A stretch of 64,000 nucleotides of DNA from Actinomadura barringtoniae (GCF_017573505.1 NZ_JAGEOJ010000016.1:248001-312000), one strand, 5' to 3'; positions 24,927 to 34,268 are shown, counted from the stretch's first letter. Made by a program: numbers and translations. The notes: generated from the sequence alone by a model not told the origin.

Positions 24927-26624
24927 CTAGTGGCTGAGCTCCTTCGAGCTGGAGCTGGAGCCGTTGCCGGAACCCGCCTCCAGCTCGTGACCTTCGTGGC
25001 CGTTGCCGTGCCCGTGGCCGTCCTCGTGCTCCTCGACCGGGATGTCGTCGATGGTCCAGGCGCGGCCGAGGCGCGAGCGCAGGTGGCCGATCGGGCCCTT
25101 GGTGCCGGGCGCCGGGATGCCGTTGGCGTCGGTCTCGGGCGCCTCCGGACGGGCGTTCTCCTTGGAGAGGATCTTGATCTTCTCCTCTTCACGGGCGGGC
25201 TCGTGCCGCTCGTAGAACCTGCCGTCCGGGGTGGCGACGATGATGCCGCTCTCCACGCCGTGCCCCACGATGTCGGCGTCCTTGCGCTGGAGGCCCAGGC
25301 AGATCCGCTTGGTGATGATGTACGCCGCGATCGGCCCGATGAAGATGGCCGCCCGGAAGAACCAGGTCGTGGCGAACAGCGACACGTGGAACTTGTCGGC
25401 GAGGACGTCGTTCGCGCCGGCCAGCCACAGCAGCCCGTAGAACGTGACCGCCGCCATGCCGACGCCGGTGCGGACCGGGGCGTTGCGCGGCCGGTCGTTC
25501 ACGTCGTGGCGGCGGTGGTCGCCGGTCACCCAGCGTTCCAGGAACGGCCAGACGCCCGCGCCGGTGAAGATGATGCCGAGCGGCACGGTCGCCGGGATCA
25601 GCACGTTCAGGCTGAGCGTGTGACCCCAGAAGTTGAACTCGGTGCCCTGCCCCGGCATCAGGCGCAGCGCGCCCTCCAGGACGCCCATGTACCAGTCGGG
25701 CTGCGAGCCCGACGAGATGGCGCCCGGGTCGTACGGGCCGAACTGCCAGATCGGGTTGATCTGGGCGAAGGTGCCGAGCAGCGCCACCGCGCCGAAGGTG
25801 AACAGGAAGTAGGCGCCCGTCTTGGCCATGAAGACCGGGTAGAACGGGTAGCCGTAGACCTGCTCGTTGGTCTGGTTCTTGACCGGCATCGCGGTGTGCT
25901 TCTGATGCCACATGATCATCATGTGCGCGGTGATCAGGCCCAGGAAGATGCCGGGGATCAGCAGGATGTGCAGCGTGAACAGGCGCGGGATCAGGTCCCC
26001 GTCCATGCCCTCGGGGAACTCGCCCCCGAACAGGAACATGTAGCCGTAGGTGCCGACCACCGGGATCGACTCCAGCACGCCCTGGGTGATGCGCAGGCCC
26101 GTACCCGACAGCAGGTCGTCCGGCAGCGAGTAGCCGAACAGGCCCTCGAGCATGCCCAGCGTGAACATCACGATGCCGATGATCCAGTTGATCTCACGCG
26201 GCTTGCGGTAGGCGCCGGTGAAGAACACCCGCAGCATGTGCGCCATGATCGAGCACATGAACAGGATCGCCGCCCAGTGGTGGATCTGCCGCATGAGCAG
26301 GCCACCGCGGACGTCGAAGCTGATGTGCAGCGCCGAGGCGTAGGCCTCGGACATCTTCACGCCGTTCAGCTGCCGGTACGAGCCGTCGTAGACGGTCTCC
26401 TGCATGCTCGGGTGGAACCAGAGCGTGAGGAACGTGCCGGTCAGCAGCAGGATGATGAACGAGTAGAGCGCGATCTCGCCCAGCATGAACGACCAGTGGT
26501 CCGGGAAGACCTTCTTGACGTTGCGCTGGAAGAAGCCGGTGGACCCGAGCCGCTCGTCCAGGAAGTTCAGCGGACCCTCGACGGCCTTGGGAGCCTCCGC
26601 CTTCGGAGCTGCAGCTTCGCTCAT
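24927..26624 (-). CDS. qcrB: Cytochrome bc1 complex cytochrome b subunit
   Basis: 565 residues. Menaquinol:cytochrome c oxidoreductase subunit in the membrane. Two helices hold the paired heme-b histidines (MRQIHHWAAILFMCSIMAH and RLFTLHILLIPGIFLGLITAHMM). The quinone-site PDW motif is seen as SQPDWYMG. The C-terminal extension (about 440-565), rich in Glu, His and Gly, is typical of actinobacterial QcrB. ATG overlaps the qcrA stop by 4 bp. Last gene of ctaE-qcrC-qcrA-qcrB. Confidence 0.96.
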   Translation of the reverse strand: MSEAAAPKAEAPKAVEGPLNFLDERLGSTGFFQRNVKKVFPDHWSFMLGEIALYSFIILLLTGTFLTLWFHPSMQETVYDGSYRQLNGVKMSEAYASALHISFDVRGGLLMRQIHHWAAILFMCSIMAHMLRVFFTGAYRKPREINWIIGIVMFTLGMLEGLFGYSLPDDLLSGTGLRITQGVLESIPVVGTYGYMFLFGGEFPEGMDGDLIPRLFTLHILLIPGIFLGLITAHMMIMWHQKHTAMPVKNQTNEQVYGYPFYPVFMAKTGAYFLFTFGAVALLGTFAQINPIWQFGPYDPGAISSGSQPDWYMGVLEGALRLMPGQGTEFNFWGHTLSLNVLIPATVPLGIIFTGAGVWPFLERWVTGDHRRHDVNDRPRNAPVRTGVGMAAVTFYGLLWLAGANDVLADKFHVSLFATTWFFRAAIFIGPIAAYIITKRICLGLQRKDADIVGHGVESGIIVATPDGRFYERHEPAREEEKIKILSKENARPEAPETDANGIPAPGTKGPIGHLRSRLGRAWTIDDIPVEEHEDGHGHGNGHEGHELEAGSGNGSSSSSKELSH

Positions 26625-27739
26625 GACGTCTTACCTCGCTCCCAGAAGCTCGGGCCGATCGGCTCGTCGTAGTCGTCGGTCGCGATGATGTAGCCGTCCT
26701 CCACGCTCAGCGGCAGCTGGGGCAGCGGACGTGCCGCCGGGCCGAAGACCACCCTGGCCGCGTCGGTCGCGTCGAAGGTGGACTGGTGGCACGGGCACAG
26801 GATGTGGTGCGTGGTCTGCTCGTACAGGGCCGCCGGGCAGCCGACGTGCGTGCAGATCTTGGAGTACGCGACGACCCCGTTGATGTGCCAGTTCTCACGG
26901 CCCTTCTTGGGCTTGAACTCGTCGGCCGGGACGTTGATGAGGATGGTGACCGACTTGGCGATCTGGTTGAGCGCCTCCTCGGTCTCCTCGACGCCCTCCG
27001 GCAGCACCGTGATCATGCCGCCCGGGGTGGCGAAGTCGCTCACCCGCAGCGGCCTGTTGGTGCCGTCGACGACCAGCCGGACGCCCTTCTTGCCCTCGGC
27101 CTTGGCCTTCTTGACGGCCTCGCCCCAGTAGGTGTGGCGCAGCCGCTTCTTCGGCAGCGGGCCCAGGTCGCCGAGCAGGAAGATCGGCGCGAGCCCGAGC
27201 GGGGCGGCGGCCAGCAGCAGCGTCCGGCGCAGCAGCGGGCGCTTGGTGATCCCGCTGTCGGCGGCGCCCTCGAGGAAGTCCTGGTTGAAGGCCTCCCGGG
27301 TCGCCTCGTCGGTCTGCAGGTCGTGGCGCTCCTGGATGATCGGCTTGCTGGTCATCAGGCGCCGCACCCAGATGGTGACGCCGATGGCCATGGCCATGAA
27401 GGCCAGCGTCATCATGCCGCCGAACCAGAGGTTGGACTCCCTGGTCCTGCTGACGCCGTGCATGCCGCCGTCGCGGCCGCTCCAGCCGATGTAGTACGCG
27501 ATGAACACCACGCTCGCGGCGAACGCGACCAGGAAGAGCGTGGCGACGATCCGCTCGGCCTTCTTGGCCGACTTCTCGTCGAGCTCGTCCGCGGTGTCCG
27601 CGGCGGGTGCGGGCGCCTCGTCGGCGCTCACCAGCGCCTTGCCCGTGGCCGGCGACGGGGTGCCGATCACGCGCTTCGGCGTTCCCTCGCCCTCGTGCGG
27701 CTGCTCTGCGCCGCTCGTGTCCTTGTTGTCGTCGCTCAT
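26621..27739 (-). CDS. qcrA: Cytochrome bc1 complex Rieske iron-sulfur subunit
   Basis: 372 residues. A long N-terminal cytoplasmic part and three transmembrane helices, as in actinobacterial QcrA, precede the Rieske domain. The 2Fe-2S ligands lie in CTHVGCP (about 296) and CPCHQSTF (about 316). It transfers electrons from menaquinol to the diheme cytochrome QcrC. Overlaps qcrC (ATGA) and qcrB, so the three are translationally coupled. Confidence 0.96.
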   Translation of the reverse strand: MSDDNKDTSGAEQPHEGEGTPKRVIGTPSPATGKALVSADEAPAPAADTADELDEKSAKKAERIVATLFLVAFAASVVFIAYYIGWSGRDGGMHGVSRTRESNLWFGGMMTLAFMAMAIGVTIWVRRLMTSKPIIQERHDLQTDEATREAFNQDFLEGAADSGITKRPLLRRTLLLAAAPLGLAPIFLLGDLGPLPKKRLRHTYWGEAVKKAKAEGKKGVRLVVDGTNRPLRVSDFATPGGMITVLPEGVEETEEALNQIAKSVTILINVPADEFKPKKGRENWHINGVVAYSKICTHVGCPAALYEQTTHHILCPCHQSTFDATDAARVVFGPAARPLPQLPLSVEDGYIIATDDYDEPIGPSFWERGKTS

Positions 27740-28698
27740 GACTTCTTCAGCTTCTTCGGCTTCTTAGCGGTGATCCACATGGCCGCGAGGACCAGCAGGC
27801 CGATCCCGATCAGCCAGCCGGCCAGCCCCTCGGAGACCGGGCCGATCCGGCCCAGGCCGTTGCCGCCCGGGTTCGGCTGCTCGCGGGTCTGGACGAGGTA
27901 GGCGATGATCGCCTGCTTGTCCTGCGGGGTGAGCGTGGTGTCGTTGAACACCGGCATCGCCTGCGGGCCCGTGAGCATGGCCTCGTAGATCTGCGTCGGG
28001 GTGACGTCGCTGTGGCTGAGCGGCGGGGCGTACTTGCCACCGGTGAGCGCACCGCCCTGACCGGTGAAGTTGTGGCACTGCGCGCAGTTGGTGCGGAACA
28101 GCTTCCCGCCGAGCGCCGCGTCGCCCGTCTTGGGGTCGCCGATCTGCTCCTTGGTGGGGACGGCCGGGCCGCCACCGAGCGAGGCGATGTACTCGCGAAG
28201 GTCGGCCAGGTTCTTCTCGGCCTGGGCCTTCTGCTTCTCCGCCGCCTCCCGCTTCTCCGGCTCGGAGTAGTCGGTCTTGATCTCGGTGTTGAAGTCGGGG
28301 ATCGGCTTCTTGCGCGGCATCTGCGCGCCGGGGTTCATCGCGGGCATGCGGCCCGTGCTGACCTGGAAGTCGACCGCCGCGGGGCCGACGCCGAGCAGGC
28401 TCGGCGCGATCGGGTTGCCCTTGGCGTCCTTGGAGCCCTCGGCGTTCAGGCCGTGGCAGCTCGCGCAGTTCTTGTTGAACAGCTGCTGGCCGTTCTTCAG
28501 GTCGGCGGCCGCCTGCGCGCCGTTCGCCGCCTCTGCGCGGTCAGTCTGCGGCGAGAAGCCGGCGTAGATGACGCCGATCGCCGCAAGGGCCGCCAGCACG
28601 ACGGCGTAGCCCGCCCAGGGGCGCCGTCGCCATGCGGTGATCCTTTTCACGGATGTCCCCGTTCGGGTCTTGTCGTCGGTTGAGGTCGAGCTCGTCAT
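27736..28698 (-). CDS. qcrC: Diheme cytochrome c subunit of the bcc complex
   Basis: 320 residues. N-terminal membrane anchor (about 31-48), two cytochrome c domains with heme motifs CASCH (about 76) and CAQCH (about 205), and a C-terminal transmembrane helix (about 293-311) with a Lys-rich tail. In actinobacteria this subunit replaces soluble cytochrome c and passes electrons directly to the aa3 oxidase in a bcc-aa3 supercomplex. Preceded by ctaE with a 33-bp gap. Confidence 0.96.
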   Translation of the reverse strand: MTSSTSTDDKTRTGTSVKRITAWRRRPWAGYAVVLAALAAIGVIYAGFSPQTDRAEAANGAQAAADLKNGQQLFNKNCASCHGLNAEGSKDAKGNPIAPSLLGVGPAAVDFQVSTGRMPAMNPGAQMPRKKPIPDFNTEIKTDYSEPEKREAAEKQKAQAEKNLADLREYIASLGGGPAVPTKEQIGDPKTGDAALGGKLFRTNCAQCHNFTGQGGALTGGKYAPPLSHSDVTPTQIYEAMLTGPQAMPVFNDTTLTPQDKQAIIAYLVQTREQPNPGGNGLGRIGPVSEGLAGWLIGIGLLVLAAMWITAKKPKKLKKS

Positions 28699-28731
28699 GC
28701 GGTCACTTCAGGTCGAGCGGCGTTCATGCGG

Positions 28732-29394
28732 CTACTTCAGGTCGAGCAGGTAGATCGTCGCGAACAGGCCGATCCAGACCACGTCGACGAAGTGCCAGTA
28801 GTACGACACGACGATCGCGCTCGTCGCCTGCTCATGCGTCCAGCGCTTGGCGGCGTACGTTCGCCCGAGAACGAACAGGAACGCGATCAGGCCGCCCGTG
28901 ACGTGGAGGCCGTGGAAGCCGGTGGTCAGGTAGAAGACCGAGCCGTACGCCGAGGAGGACAGCGTGAGGCCGTCGTCCTTGACCAGCGTGAAGTACTCGT
29001 AGCCCTGACCGGCGACGAAGTAGGCGCCCATGAGGAAGGACAGCACGTACCACTCGCGCAGGCCCCAGCGGCGGAAGTTGAGCAGCCCGCCGTCGCGCCC
29101 GACCTTGCCCGCCTCCGCCTTGAACACGCCCATCTGGCAGGTCACGGAAGAAAGGACCAGCACAGTGGTGTTGACGGCGGAGAGGGGGAGGTTCAGGTTG
29201 GCGCCCGGCCACGAGTCGTGACCCTGCTGGCCGATGGTGACCGAGCGGATCGTGAAGTACATCGCGAACAACGCCGCGAAGAACATGAGCTCAGACGACA
29301 ACCAAACGATCGTCCCCACGCTGACCAGATTGGGACGGTTCGCCCTTGCGTGGGGTGTTGTCTCTATCGCGGATGCTGTTGCCACGGGCGCCAT
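28732..29394 (-). CDS. ctaE: Cytochrome c oxidase subunit III
   Basis: 220 residues with five transmembrane helices, the usual actinobacterial subunit III length. Conserved WLSSELMFFAALFAMYFTIRS and FHGLHVTGG motifs are present. The N-terminus (about 1-28) resembles Streptomyces CtaE, supporting the ATG at 29394 even though no ribosome-binding site precedes it. First gene of the ctaE-qcrCAB operon; the other oxidase subunits (ctaC, D, F) lie about 20 kb to the right. Confidence 0.95.
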   Translation of the reverse strand: MAPVATASAIETTPHARANRPNLVSVGTIVWLSSELMFFAALFAMYFTIRSVTIGQQGHDSWPGANLNLPLSAVNTTVLVLSSVTCQMGVFKAEAGKVGRDGGLLNFRRWGLREWYVLSFLMGAYFVAGQGYEYFTLVKDDGLTLSSSAYGSVFYLTTGFHGLHVTGGLIAFLFVLGRTYAAKRWTHEQATSAIVVSYYWHFVDVVWIGLFATIYLLDLK

Positions 29395-29607
29395 TATTAC
29401 GTCACTCGGTCCAAGACCGACGCATGACCCCCCTTCTGGAGTTCCCGAGCGTGTTGCCCTCCCCCTCCGGCACCACCCCTCTCAGGCCCCCGAAAGCCCG
29501 TCCCACAAGGGGTTTCGACTCGTTCCGAACCCCCCGAAACTCGGCCCGACCGATCACCACCGACGTCCATCTCGTGCGCCGGGGACCGAACCGGTAGCCT
29601 TCTCCGC

Positions 29608-30039
29608 ATGAGTTCCACCGCTTCCAGCGCGGAGAGCGCGATGAAGGTTCTCGTCTACAGCGACGACGCGAACACGCGTGAGCAGATCCGCCTCGCCATC
29701 GGCCGCCGGCCTGCCGCCGACCTGCCCAAGGTCGAGTACGTCGAGGTCGCGACCCAGCCCGCCGTGGTGGAGCGGCTCGACAAGGGCGACATCGACGTGG
29801 CGATCGTGGACGGCGAGGCCCAGCCCGCGGGCGGCCTCGGCGTGTGCCGGCAGGCCAAGGACGAGGTGTACGACTGCCCGCCGTTCCTGGCGATCATCGC
29901 GCGCCGCGACGACGGCTGGCTGGCCACCTGGTCCCGCGCCGACGCCGTGGTGAGCCTGCCGCTGGACCCGATGGCCCTCGCCAACGGCGTGGCCGACCTC
30001 ATGCGCTGGCGTGCCGACAACCGCCTCCCCGCCCTGTAG
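29608..30039 (+). CDS. Stand-alone receiver-like protein
   Basis: 143 residues. Residues 12-130 look like a response-regulator receiver fold (MKVLVYSDDANTREQIRLAI, then IDVAIVDGEA with an Asp at the phosphoacceptor position). No DNA-binding output domain is present and no histidine kinase is near. TAGCCT at 29594-29599 could be a -10 box placing transcription start at the ATG, implying a leaderless mRNA. Divergent from ctaE, upstream of trpD. An internal ATG (29641, MKVLVYS) is an alternative start. Confidence 0.7.
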   Translation: MSSTASSAESAMKVLVYSDDANTREQIRLAIGRRPAADLPKVEYVEVATQPAVVERLDKGDIDVAIVDGEAQPAGGLGVCRQAKDEVYDCPPFLAIIARRDDGWLATWSRADAVVSLPLDPMALANGVADLMRWRADNRLPAL

Positions 30040-30104
30040 CCCACCCGACTTGGGGCTGCGCGCCCCAGCGCATCCCCCGCACTGAGACCCACCCTGGGGG
30101 AACG

Positions 30105-31157
30105 ATGGACGCGCGTACGACCTGGCCGGCCCTGCTCAACGCCCTCCTGGACGGCGAGTCGCTGTCCAGCGCCGAGACGGCCTGGGCGATGAACCAGATC
30201 ATGTCCGGCGAGGCCTCCGACGTGCAGATCGCCGGCTTCGCCGTGGCCCTGCGTGCCAAGGGCGAGACCGTGGCCGAGGTCACCGGCCTGGCCCAGGGCA
30301 TGATGGAGAACGCCACCCCGATCACGGTCCCCGGCCCCATCGCCGACCTGGTCGGCACCGGCGGCGACCGCGCCCACACGGTCAACATCTCCACGATGGC
30401 CGCAGTAGTCAGCGCCGCCGCCGGCATCAAGGTCGTCAAGCACGGCAACCGCGCCGCCTCCTCCTCCTGCGGCGCCGCCGACCTGCTCGAAGAACTAGGC
30501 GTCGCGATCGACGCCACTCCGGCCCAAACAGCCCAGGTGGCCGAGGAGATCGGCATCACCTTCTGCATGGCGCCCCTCTACCACCCGGCCCTCCGCTACG
30601 CCGGCAAGGTCCGCAAGGAACTGGCCACCCCCACCGTCTTCAACTTCCTGGGCCCCCTCACCAACCCCGCCCGCCCCAAGGCCCAAGCGGTAGGCGTCTT
30701 CCACCCCCGCATGGCCGGCATCGTCGCAGGCGTCTTCGCCGAACGAGGCTGCTCCTCCCTGGTCTTCCGAGGCAACGACGGCCTGGACGAGCTAACAACA
30801 ACCGGCCCCTCCACGGTCTGGGTAGTCCGAGACGGCACCTCCACCGAAACAACCTTCAACCCAGCCGACCTGGGAATCCCTCCCGCCAGCCTCGAAGACC
30901 TCCGAGGCGCCGACGCCCCCTTCAACGCCAACGTCGCCCGAGAAACCTTCGCCGGCCGCCAGGGCGCAGTCCGCGACATGGTCCTCCTCAACTCCGCCGC
31001 CCTGATCGTCGCCTCCGACGGCGCCCCCACCCCCGACAAGCTCACCGAGTCCCTGGCCGCCGCTACCGACCGAGCCGCCGAAGCCATCGACTCCGGCGCC
31101 GCCACCGCCCTCCTAACCCGCTGGATCCAAACCTCCCAGCGCCTAAAAACCACCTGA
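30105..31157 (+). CDS. trpD: Anthranilate phosphoribosyltransferase
   Basis: 350 residues. Second step of tryptophan synthesis: transfer of phosphoribose from PRPP to anthranilate. Motifs: DLVGTGGDRAHTVNIST (about 82-98, PRPP site), KHGNRAASSSCGAADLLE (about 110-127), and GNDGLDEL (about 224). No other trp genes are nearby, as in M. tuberculosis where trpD (Rv2192c) also sits beside ctaE. The second half uses noticeably more A-ending codons (CTA, GTA, CGA, ACA) than neighbouring genes. Ends 22 bp before the left inverted repeat. Confidence 0.95.
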   Translation: MDARTTWPALLNALLDGESLSSAETAWAMNQIMSGEASDVQIAGFAVALRAKGETVAEVTGLAQGMMENATPITVPGPIADLVGTGGDRAHTVNISTMAAVVSAAAGIKVVKHGNRAASSSCGAADLLEELGVAIDATPAQTAQVAEEIGITFCMAPLYHPALRYAGKVRKELATPTVFNFLGPLTNPARPKAQAVGVFHPRMAGIVAGVFAERGCSSLVFRGNDGLDELTTTGPSTVWVVRDGTSTETTFNPADLGIPPASLEDLRGADAPFNANVARETFAGRQGAVRDMVLLNSAALIVASDGAPTPDKLTESLAAATDRAAEAIDSGAATALLTRWIQTSQRLKTT

Positions 31158-31178
31158 CCGCAGCGCCCTCGCCACCAA

Positions 31179-31263
31179 AAAGGCATCGCCCTCGCTAGCG
31201 CTCGGACAGCCTCCCCAAGCTGGGGGCAAGCCACCAGGCCCCCACCCCTCAAGTGGTTCAACC
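31179..31263. repeat. Left copy of the ~85-bp inverted repeat bounding the accessory block
   Basis: About 85 bp beginning AAAGGCATCGCCCTCGCT. The reverse complement of 36651-36733 matches it at nearly every position, with two single-base gaps and a few substitutions. It contains an imperfect hairpin CTGGGGGCAAGCCACCAG (31220-31237). It lies between the convergent 3' ends of trpD and the first 2H phosphoesterase gene, 7 bp from the latter's stop. Confidence 0.85.
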
Positions 31264-31270
31264 CCACGCG

Positions 31271-31894
31271 TCAACCAAGGCTTAGTCTTGCCCTCTCATG
31301 CCAATCCCAGGAGCGCTCCGGGCCTACCTGATCTACCAGACACAGTGAGTCGAGCAACACACGACCGCGCGGAAAACCGCGGCCAAGAGCCTCGATGATC
31401 TCCGCTGCCGAGCGGGATGACGTGCTGTAAGCCACGGTGATGTGCGGCATCCACGGGTCGCTTTCGGGTAGGCCCCCGTGACCGGTGACAGCGAAGGTCG
31501 CGGCTCGGGCCGCCTCGCGAACCGGAGCGACGGCCTTGACCGGCTCGACCGCGAGCATGATTGCTTCGGGGTGATACAACACGCGTCCAATTTCCAGCTG
31601 TCGCGCCGGAACCCCCGCAAGTCGACGACGTCCCTCAGCCACCAGTGCTTCAAGTGCCGGTTCGTCAAGGTCTTGGGTCGGCCCCACCACAAGACTGGTG
31701 ACGTGCAGCCACTCCAGGGGAGTGAAATGGAGCCCGTCGGCGAAAGGCTCCAGGCGTTCCTGAGCGCGCTGGACCATGGCCACGACCTCTGGCTGATCAC
31801 GCAGAAGCGCATGCCAGTACAGCATCCCTTGCCCAGGCTGCTGGTCGCTGCGCTGCCGCCAACGATCAACCAGGTGGGTGGGCAACGGGCTCAC
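31271..31894 (-). CDS. 2'-5' RNA ligase / 2H phosphoesterase family protein (copy 1)
   Basis: 207 residues. Two HxT/S-type motifs define the 2H fold: HVTS (about 79) and HITV (about 163). Members hydrolyse or ligate 2',5' or cyclic phosphodiester bonds in RNA or nucleotides. The N-terminus VSPLPTHLVDRW and helix MLYWHALLRDQPEVVAMVQ parallel the second copy at 35998-36639, so the two are paralogues. The GTG overlaps the upstream stop (GTGA) and follows GGAGG. It is co-transcribed with the XRE/TPR-like regulator gene and ends next to the left inverted repeat. Confidence 0.82.
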   Translation of the reverse strand: MSPLPTHLVDRWRQRSDQQPGQGMLYWHALLRDQPEVVAMVQRAQERLEPFADGLHFTPLEWLHVTSLVVGPTQDLDEPALEALVAEGRRRLAGVPARQLEIGRVLYHPEAIMLAVEPVKAVAPVREAARAATFAVTGHGGLPESDPWMPHITVAYSTSSRSAAEIIEALGRGFPRGRVLLDSLCLVDQVGPERSWDWHERARLSLG

Positions 31895-33225
31895 TTGTCC
31901 TCCGTGACGTGCAGCGGCAGAGCAGCGGCTTTGAACTCGTGGAGGCGACCTTGGATGTCCCGCGCTTCCCGGCTGTGGAGGAACCGACGCTGGCTGAGTC
32001 TCTGATCGAGCTGTGCCAGGTATCGAGTGACTGTCGCGATCCGGTACTCGGGCGCCAGCGTAAGCATGGGTGCGATTTCGGCTGCGGCACTGTCCAAGGC
32101 TCCCTTCATGACGTAGGCAATACCTGCGCCGATACGTATTTGGGCCCACGTAGTCCTGGTGCTCGGGGGCGAAGGTGCATCAGACCAGCTCATGTCTGCC
32201 ATGGCCACTCCCCGTAGAGCCACGTCAGGATCGCCGTTCCGCAAGGCGACCGAGATCGCGAACACGGCTTGACGAGACACCGGGCATGACCAGGCCGAGA
32301 TTGAATCGTCCTCGCCTGCCGAGGCAGCCGCATGTTCGGCACGCCCGATCGCCTGCCGGGCCCGCGCGGCGTCGCCCGATAGCGCAGCGGCATTCGCTTC
32401 TTGATATGCGAGCAGGATCCTGATCGAGGTCGGTGGACTGCGCCGGAATCCTTCGGCGGCAAGATCAGCTGATTCTGTGAGACACCCCATCCAGCGAGCG
32501 GTCTTGGCCTGCGCGCTCATCGCTCTTGCCTCGTTCGCCCCCGCTTCCTGAGCGAGTTGCCTCGCCACCCGGCCGAACGCCTTGGCTGAACCGTCCCTCT
32601 CAAGGTCGCCCAGGAGCAGGCATGCATGGGAAAGGAGATCCGAATCGATCCGCAGCAGCTCATGCGTCTGCCACAGCCGCTGACGTCCCGACCGAAGAAG
32701 TTTCTGAACCCGGTCGTGGAGGAGCGTGACGTCGGCTAGGACCTGAATGGGCGGCCGGCGGCTGTGGTTCTCCGCGAGGGCCCCTGCAGCGTCGGCGAGA
32801 TGCAAGAGACCCTCGCTACTGACATTTGTTGTCGCGATCCACGCTCCGAGACTCTCGGCATCGTGCTCGGTAGGCAGGCCGACCGGGTCTGCTCGATCGT
32901 CCCCGAACAACGCCTCATGGCTCATGCCGAAGGCACGGCAGTAGAGAGTTGCGTACAGCTCGCCCGGGCAGTGATCACTGGCCTCGTAAGCGCGTACGTA
33001 TCGCTGGATACTGGCGAGGGACGGGAGGGACGGCCTCGTCTCGTCATCGGCTGCGTTGCGCAGCATGGTCGCCATCGTCTTCTGGCTCCACAGCCGAGAC
33101 CGGCGTTCATTTCGGAGGCGGATCGCCCAGGCCGGCAGCTCGGTTGGCACTGGCACCACGATCTTTCGGCACTCGATGTGGATCTCGTGTCCTGAAGTAT
33201 CCCCTTCCTCGCGCTCGGTAGCCAT
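31891..33225 (-). CDS. XRE-type regulator with long helical-repeat C-terminal region
   Basis: 444 residues. Residues about 28-108 resemble a divergent helix-turn-helix (WAIRLRNERRSRLWSQKTMATMLRNAADD and SLASIQRYVRAYE). The remainder is all-helical with repeated Ala-rich pairs like TPR units (AEGFRRSP..., ARARQAIGRAEHAAASAGEDD). Such proteins are common in streptomycete-like genomes, usually beside small accessory genes. The start ATG has AGAAGGAT upstream. It is divergent from the HATPase gene and probably the local regulator of this block. Confidence 0.75.
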   Translation of the reverse strand: MATEREEGDTSGHEIHIECRKIVVPVPTELPAWAIRLRNERRSRLWSQKTMATMLRNAADDETRPSLPSLASIQRYVRAYEASDHCPGELYATLYCRAFGMSHEALFGDDRADPVGLPTEHDAESLGAWIATTNVSSEGLLHLADAAGALAENHSRRPPIQVLADVTLLHDRVQKLLRSGRQRLWQTHELLRIDSDLLSHACLLLGDLERDGSAKAFGRVARQLAQEAGANEARAMSAQAKTARWMGCLTESADLAAEGFRRSPPTSIRILLAYQEANAAALSGDAARARQAIGRAEHAAASAGEDDSISAWSCPVSRQAVFAISVALRNGDPDVALRGVAMADMSWSDAPSPPSTRTTWAQIRIGAGIAYVMKGALDSAAAEIAPMLTLAPEYRIATVTRYLAQLDQRLSQRRFLHSREARDIQGRLHEFKAAALPLHVTEDK

Positions 33226-33275
33226 CAGATCCTTCTTGTCAAAGCCACAGCGACCGGCGGCAGGGAAGGACGGGA

Positions 33276-33722
33276 ATGCGGCTCCCAGCAGAATCGAGCT
33301 CGGATGATCTGAGCTGGCGGCTCCGGCTGATAGCGGACATGAGGATGATCCGCGTGCCCCGCAAGCTGGCCGAGATCACGCTTGAGAGCTGGGGCCTCAC
33401 GCACCTCAGGCTGCCCGTGACCAGCGTCGTCTCCGAACTGGTCACCAACAGCGCGAAAGCGGTGTCCAGCGCGGAGATAGAGGTCAGCCTCCACCTTCAA
33501 GACGCGTGGCTCCGCTTGGAGGTCTGGGACTCCTCGAATGTCATCCCTGATGTGCCCATTGAGCTGGATCTCGACGCCGAAGACGGCCGAGGGCTATGGG
33601 TCGCTGCCCATCTCGCCGACAAGTTCGGCATCGATCCACAAGCACGTGGCGGCAAGACCATCTGGGCGATGTGGCAACACGACCCTTCTGGCGGCGATCA
33701 GGGTGAGTCGCACTGCCCGTGA
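33276..33722 (+). CDS. ATP-binding protein, RsbW-like HATPase_c_2 domain
   Basis: 148 residues. A single GHKL ATPase domain of the anti-sigma-factor/serine-kinase type: VVSELVTNSAKA is the N-box (about 50-61) and EVWDSSNVIPD with EDGRGLWVAAHLAD the G1/G2 boxes. Proteins of this type in actinobacteria often pair with XRE regulators and are thought to phosphorylate or sequester a partner protein. AAGGA precedes the ATG. Divergent from the XRE gene with a 50-bp spacer. Confidence 0.82.
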   Translation: MRLPAESSSDDLSWRLRLIADMRMIRVPRKLAEITLESWGLTHLRLPVTSVVSELVTNSAKAVSSAEIEVSLHLQDAWLRLEVWDSSNVIPDVPIELDLDAEDGRGLWVAAHLADKFGIDPQARGGKTIWAMWQHDPSGGDQGESHCP

Positions 33723-33785
33723 ACGCCCGTTCTGAGGGTTCAGAGCGCGGCAACCGGCCGCGTCCCGAGGCTCTAGGAGGAGCCC

Positions 33786-34268
33786 ATGACCATCACAGTG
33801 GAGCGATCAACCGAGGCCGCCGGCGGCAAGGATCCCCGCGGGTTGGTCGCGGTGGAGGTCTTCGACCTCCTGGTGGCCGACATCATCAAGGGCAGCCACG
33901 TCACGCAGCAGTACGCGGAACGGCTGATGGGCCAGGCACTGGTCTTCCTCAAGGCTCAGGCCAACATCATGCGGGCCTTCGATACCAACCCGGGCGAGTG
34001 GACCCGGATCGTGCCCTCGGTGCCGGTGGATGAAGGCTGGCACGCGTTCATCAAGCGTTCGCAGCCCTACCTCGCCTTTGGCGAGGAGCACGCCGGCCGC
34101 TACATCCATCACGTCCCGGTCCTGGATCAGGACATCTTGTCCGGGGCGGCGCTGGCCCGGACCGTCCCGGCGCTCCATGCCACTGGATACCACGTCGACA
34201 TGGAATTCTGGGACAACGAAGGAGCAGGCTGCTGTCCACCCGAGTGCAGTTCCCCGGGCGGCGGCTGA
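33786..34268 (+). CDS. Small WH-x2-F / HH motif protein with Cys-rich tail
   Basis: 160 residues. No certain family. The central part (about 78-112: VPVDEGWHAFIKRSQPYLAFGE, then GRYIHHVP) resembles the conserved block of glycine-rich-domain (DUF1399-like) proteins seen in actinobacteria. The C-terminal tail, CCPPECSSPGGG, holds three closely spaced Cys and a run of Gly and could bind metal or be modified. GGAGG lies 5 bp before the ATG. Located between the HATPase and kinase genes; the kinase coding region begins about 17 bp downstream. Confidence 0.65.
   Translation: MTITVERSTEAAGGKDPRGLVAVEVFDLLVADIIKGSHVTQQYAERLMGQALVFLKAQANIMRAFDTNPGEWTRIVPSVPVDEGWHAFIKRSQPYLAFGEEHAGRYIHHVPVLDQDILSGAALARTVPALHATGYHVDMEFWDNEGAGCCPPECSSPGGG

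Noticed and set aside
24930..26672. 580-codon plus-strand open frame over qcrB
   Set aside because: Antisense shadow of an unmistakable cytochrome b.
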